Source: an uncultured Eubacteriales bacterium | Lineage (GTDB): Bacteria > Bacillota > Clostridia > Lachnospirales > Anaerotignaceae | Direction: 5' to 3' | Length of the DNA stretch: 6,641 nucleotides | Assembly (NCBI GenBank): GCA_934256695.1 | Contig: CAKQPE010000110.1 | Location: 1-6,641 of the forward strand | Shown here: piece after piece, positions 6,601-6,641 of the stretch | How positions within the stretch are numbered: position 1 is the stretch's first letter | How the letters are laid out: every line of letters begins with the position of its first letter | Program-made: the position numbers and the translations under genes | The notes under the pieces: generated by a model | The model's database searches: none | Told to the model about the DNA's origin: nothing | The model's input: only the letters and a program-made list of their open reading frames with translations

Positions 6601-6641
6601 AGCCTTCTCCCTCGTGGAGAAGGTGTCACGCAGTGACGGAT
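6601..6641 (+). repeat. Dispersed stem-loop repeat, right copy (cut by the window edge)
   Basis: A perfect 8-bp hairpin, CCTTCTCC (6603-6610), loop CTCGT, GGAGAAGG (6616-6623), is followed by GTCAC (6625-6629), GCA, GTGAC (6633-6637) and GGAT. The 14-base word TGTCACGCAGTGAC is identical to the left-edge copy, while the first hairpin has changed sequence but kept its position and pairing. The element probably continues beyond the window. Confidence 0.6.

Overview
The window reads as AT-rich chromosomal DNA of an anaerobic Firmicute, most likely a Clostridia/Lachnospiraceae-type gut bacterium. The reasons are strong purine-rich ribosome binding sites (GGGGAGGA, GGGGGAGGA, GGAGG), consensus sigma-A promoters, long AT-rich intergenic DNA, U-tracted hairpin terminators, and a stem-loop repeat style (TGTCACGCAGTGAC next to a GC-rich hairpin) that I recall from such genomes. 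The taxonomic call is inference; no rRNA or marker gene is present.

Layout, left to right. Bases 1-96 hold a dispersed-repeat-like element. Bases 97-2613 (minus strand) encode an intact 838-residue hybrid sensor histidine kinase with an extracytoplasmic sensor, PAS-like domain, HisKA, HATPase and C-terminal receiver. It has its own near-consensus promoter at 2678-2706. A strong hairpin terminator (2781-2824) separates it from a two-gene minus-strand operon. That operon has a class I/II PLP aminotransferase (3780-4982) followed 22 bp later by an NAD-type D-2-hydroxyacid dehydrogenase (2834-3757). A 451-bp AT-rich divergent intergenic region (4983-5433) follows. It carries two identical copies of a dyad (TAGTAT-N5-ATACTA), one lying exactly between the -35 and -10 of the aminotransferase promoter, plus a degenerate third copy. 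On the plus strand comes galE (5434-6426, UDP-glucose 4-epimerase) with its own promoter and a complex 3' end of two small hairpins and one strong 13-bp-stem terminator. The right edge (about 6600-6641) holds a second copy of the repeat family seen at the left edge, in the same orientation.

How it fits together. The aminotransferase and dehydrogenase form a plausible two-step route: amino acid to 2-oxoacid to D-2-hydroxyacid, which would reoxidise NADH. Substrate identity is not readable from sequence; aromatic or branched-chain amino acids are the natural candidates. Its promoter looks operator-controlled by a trans-acting regulator not encoded in the window. The kinase and galE appear to be independent transcription units. 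I see no mobile-element gene, CRISPR array, tRNA or rRNA. Nothing here is clearly a new multi-gene system; the most notable signals are the operator array in front of the aminotransferase operon and the matched repeats at both window ends.
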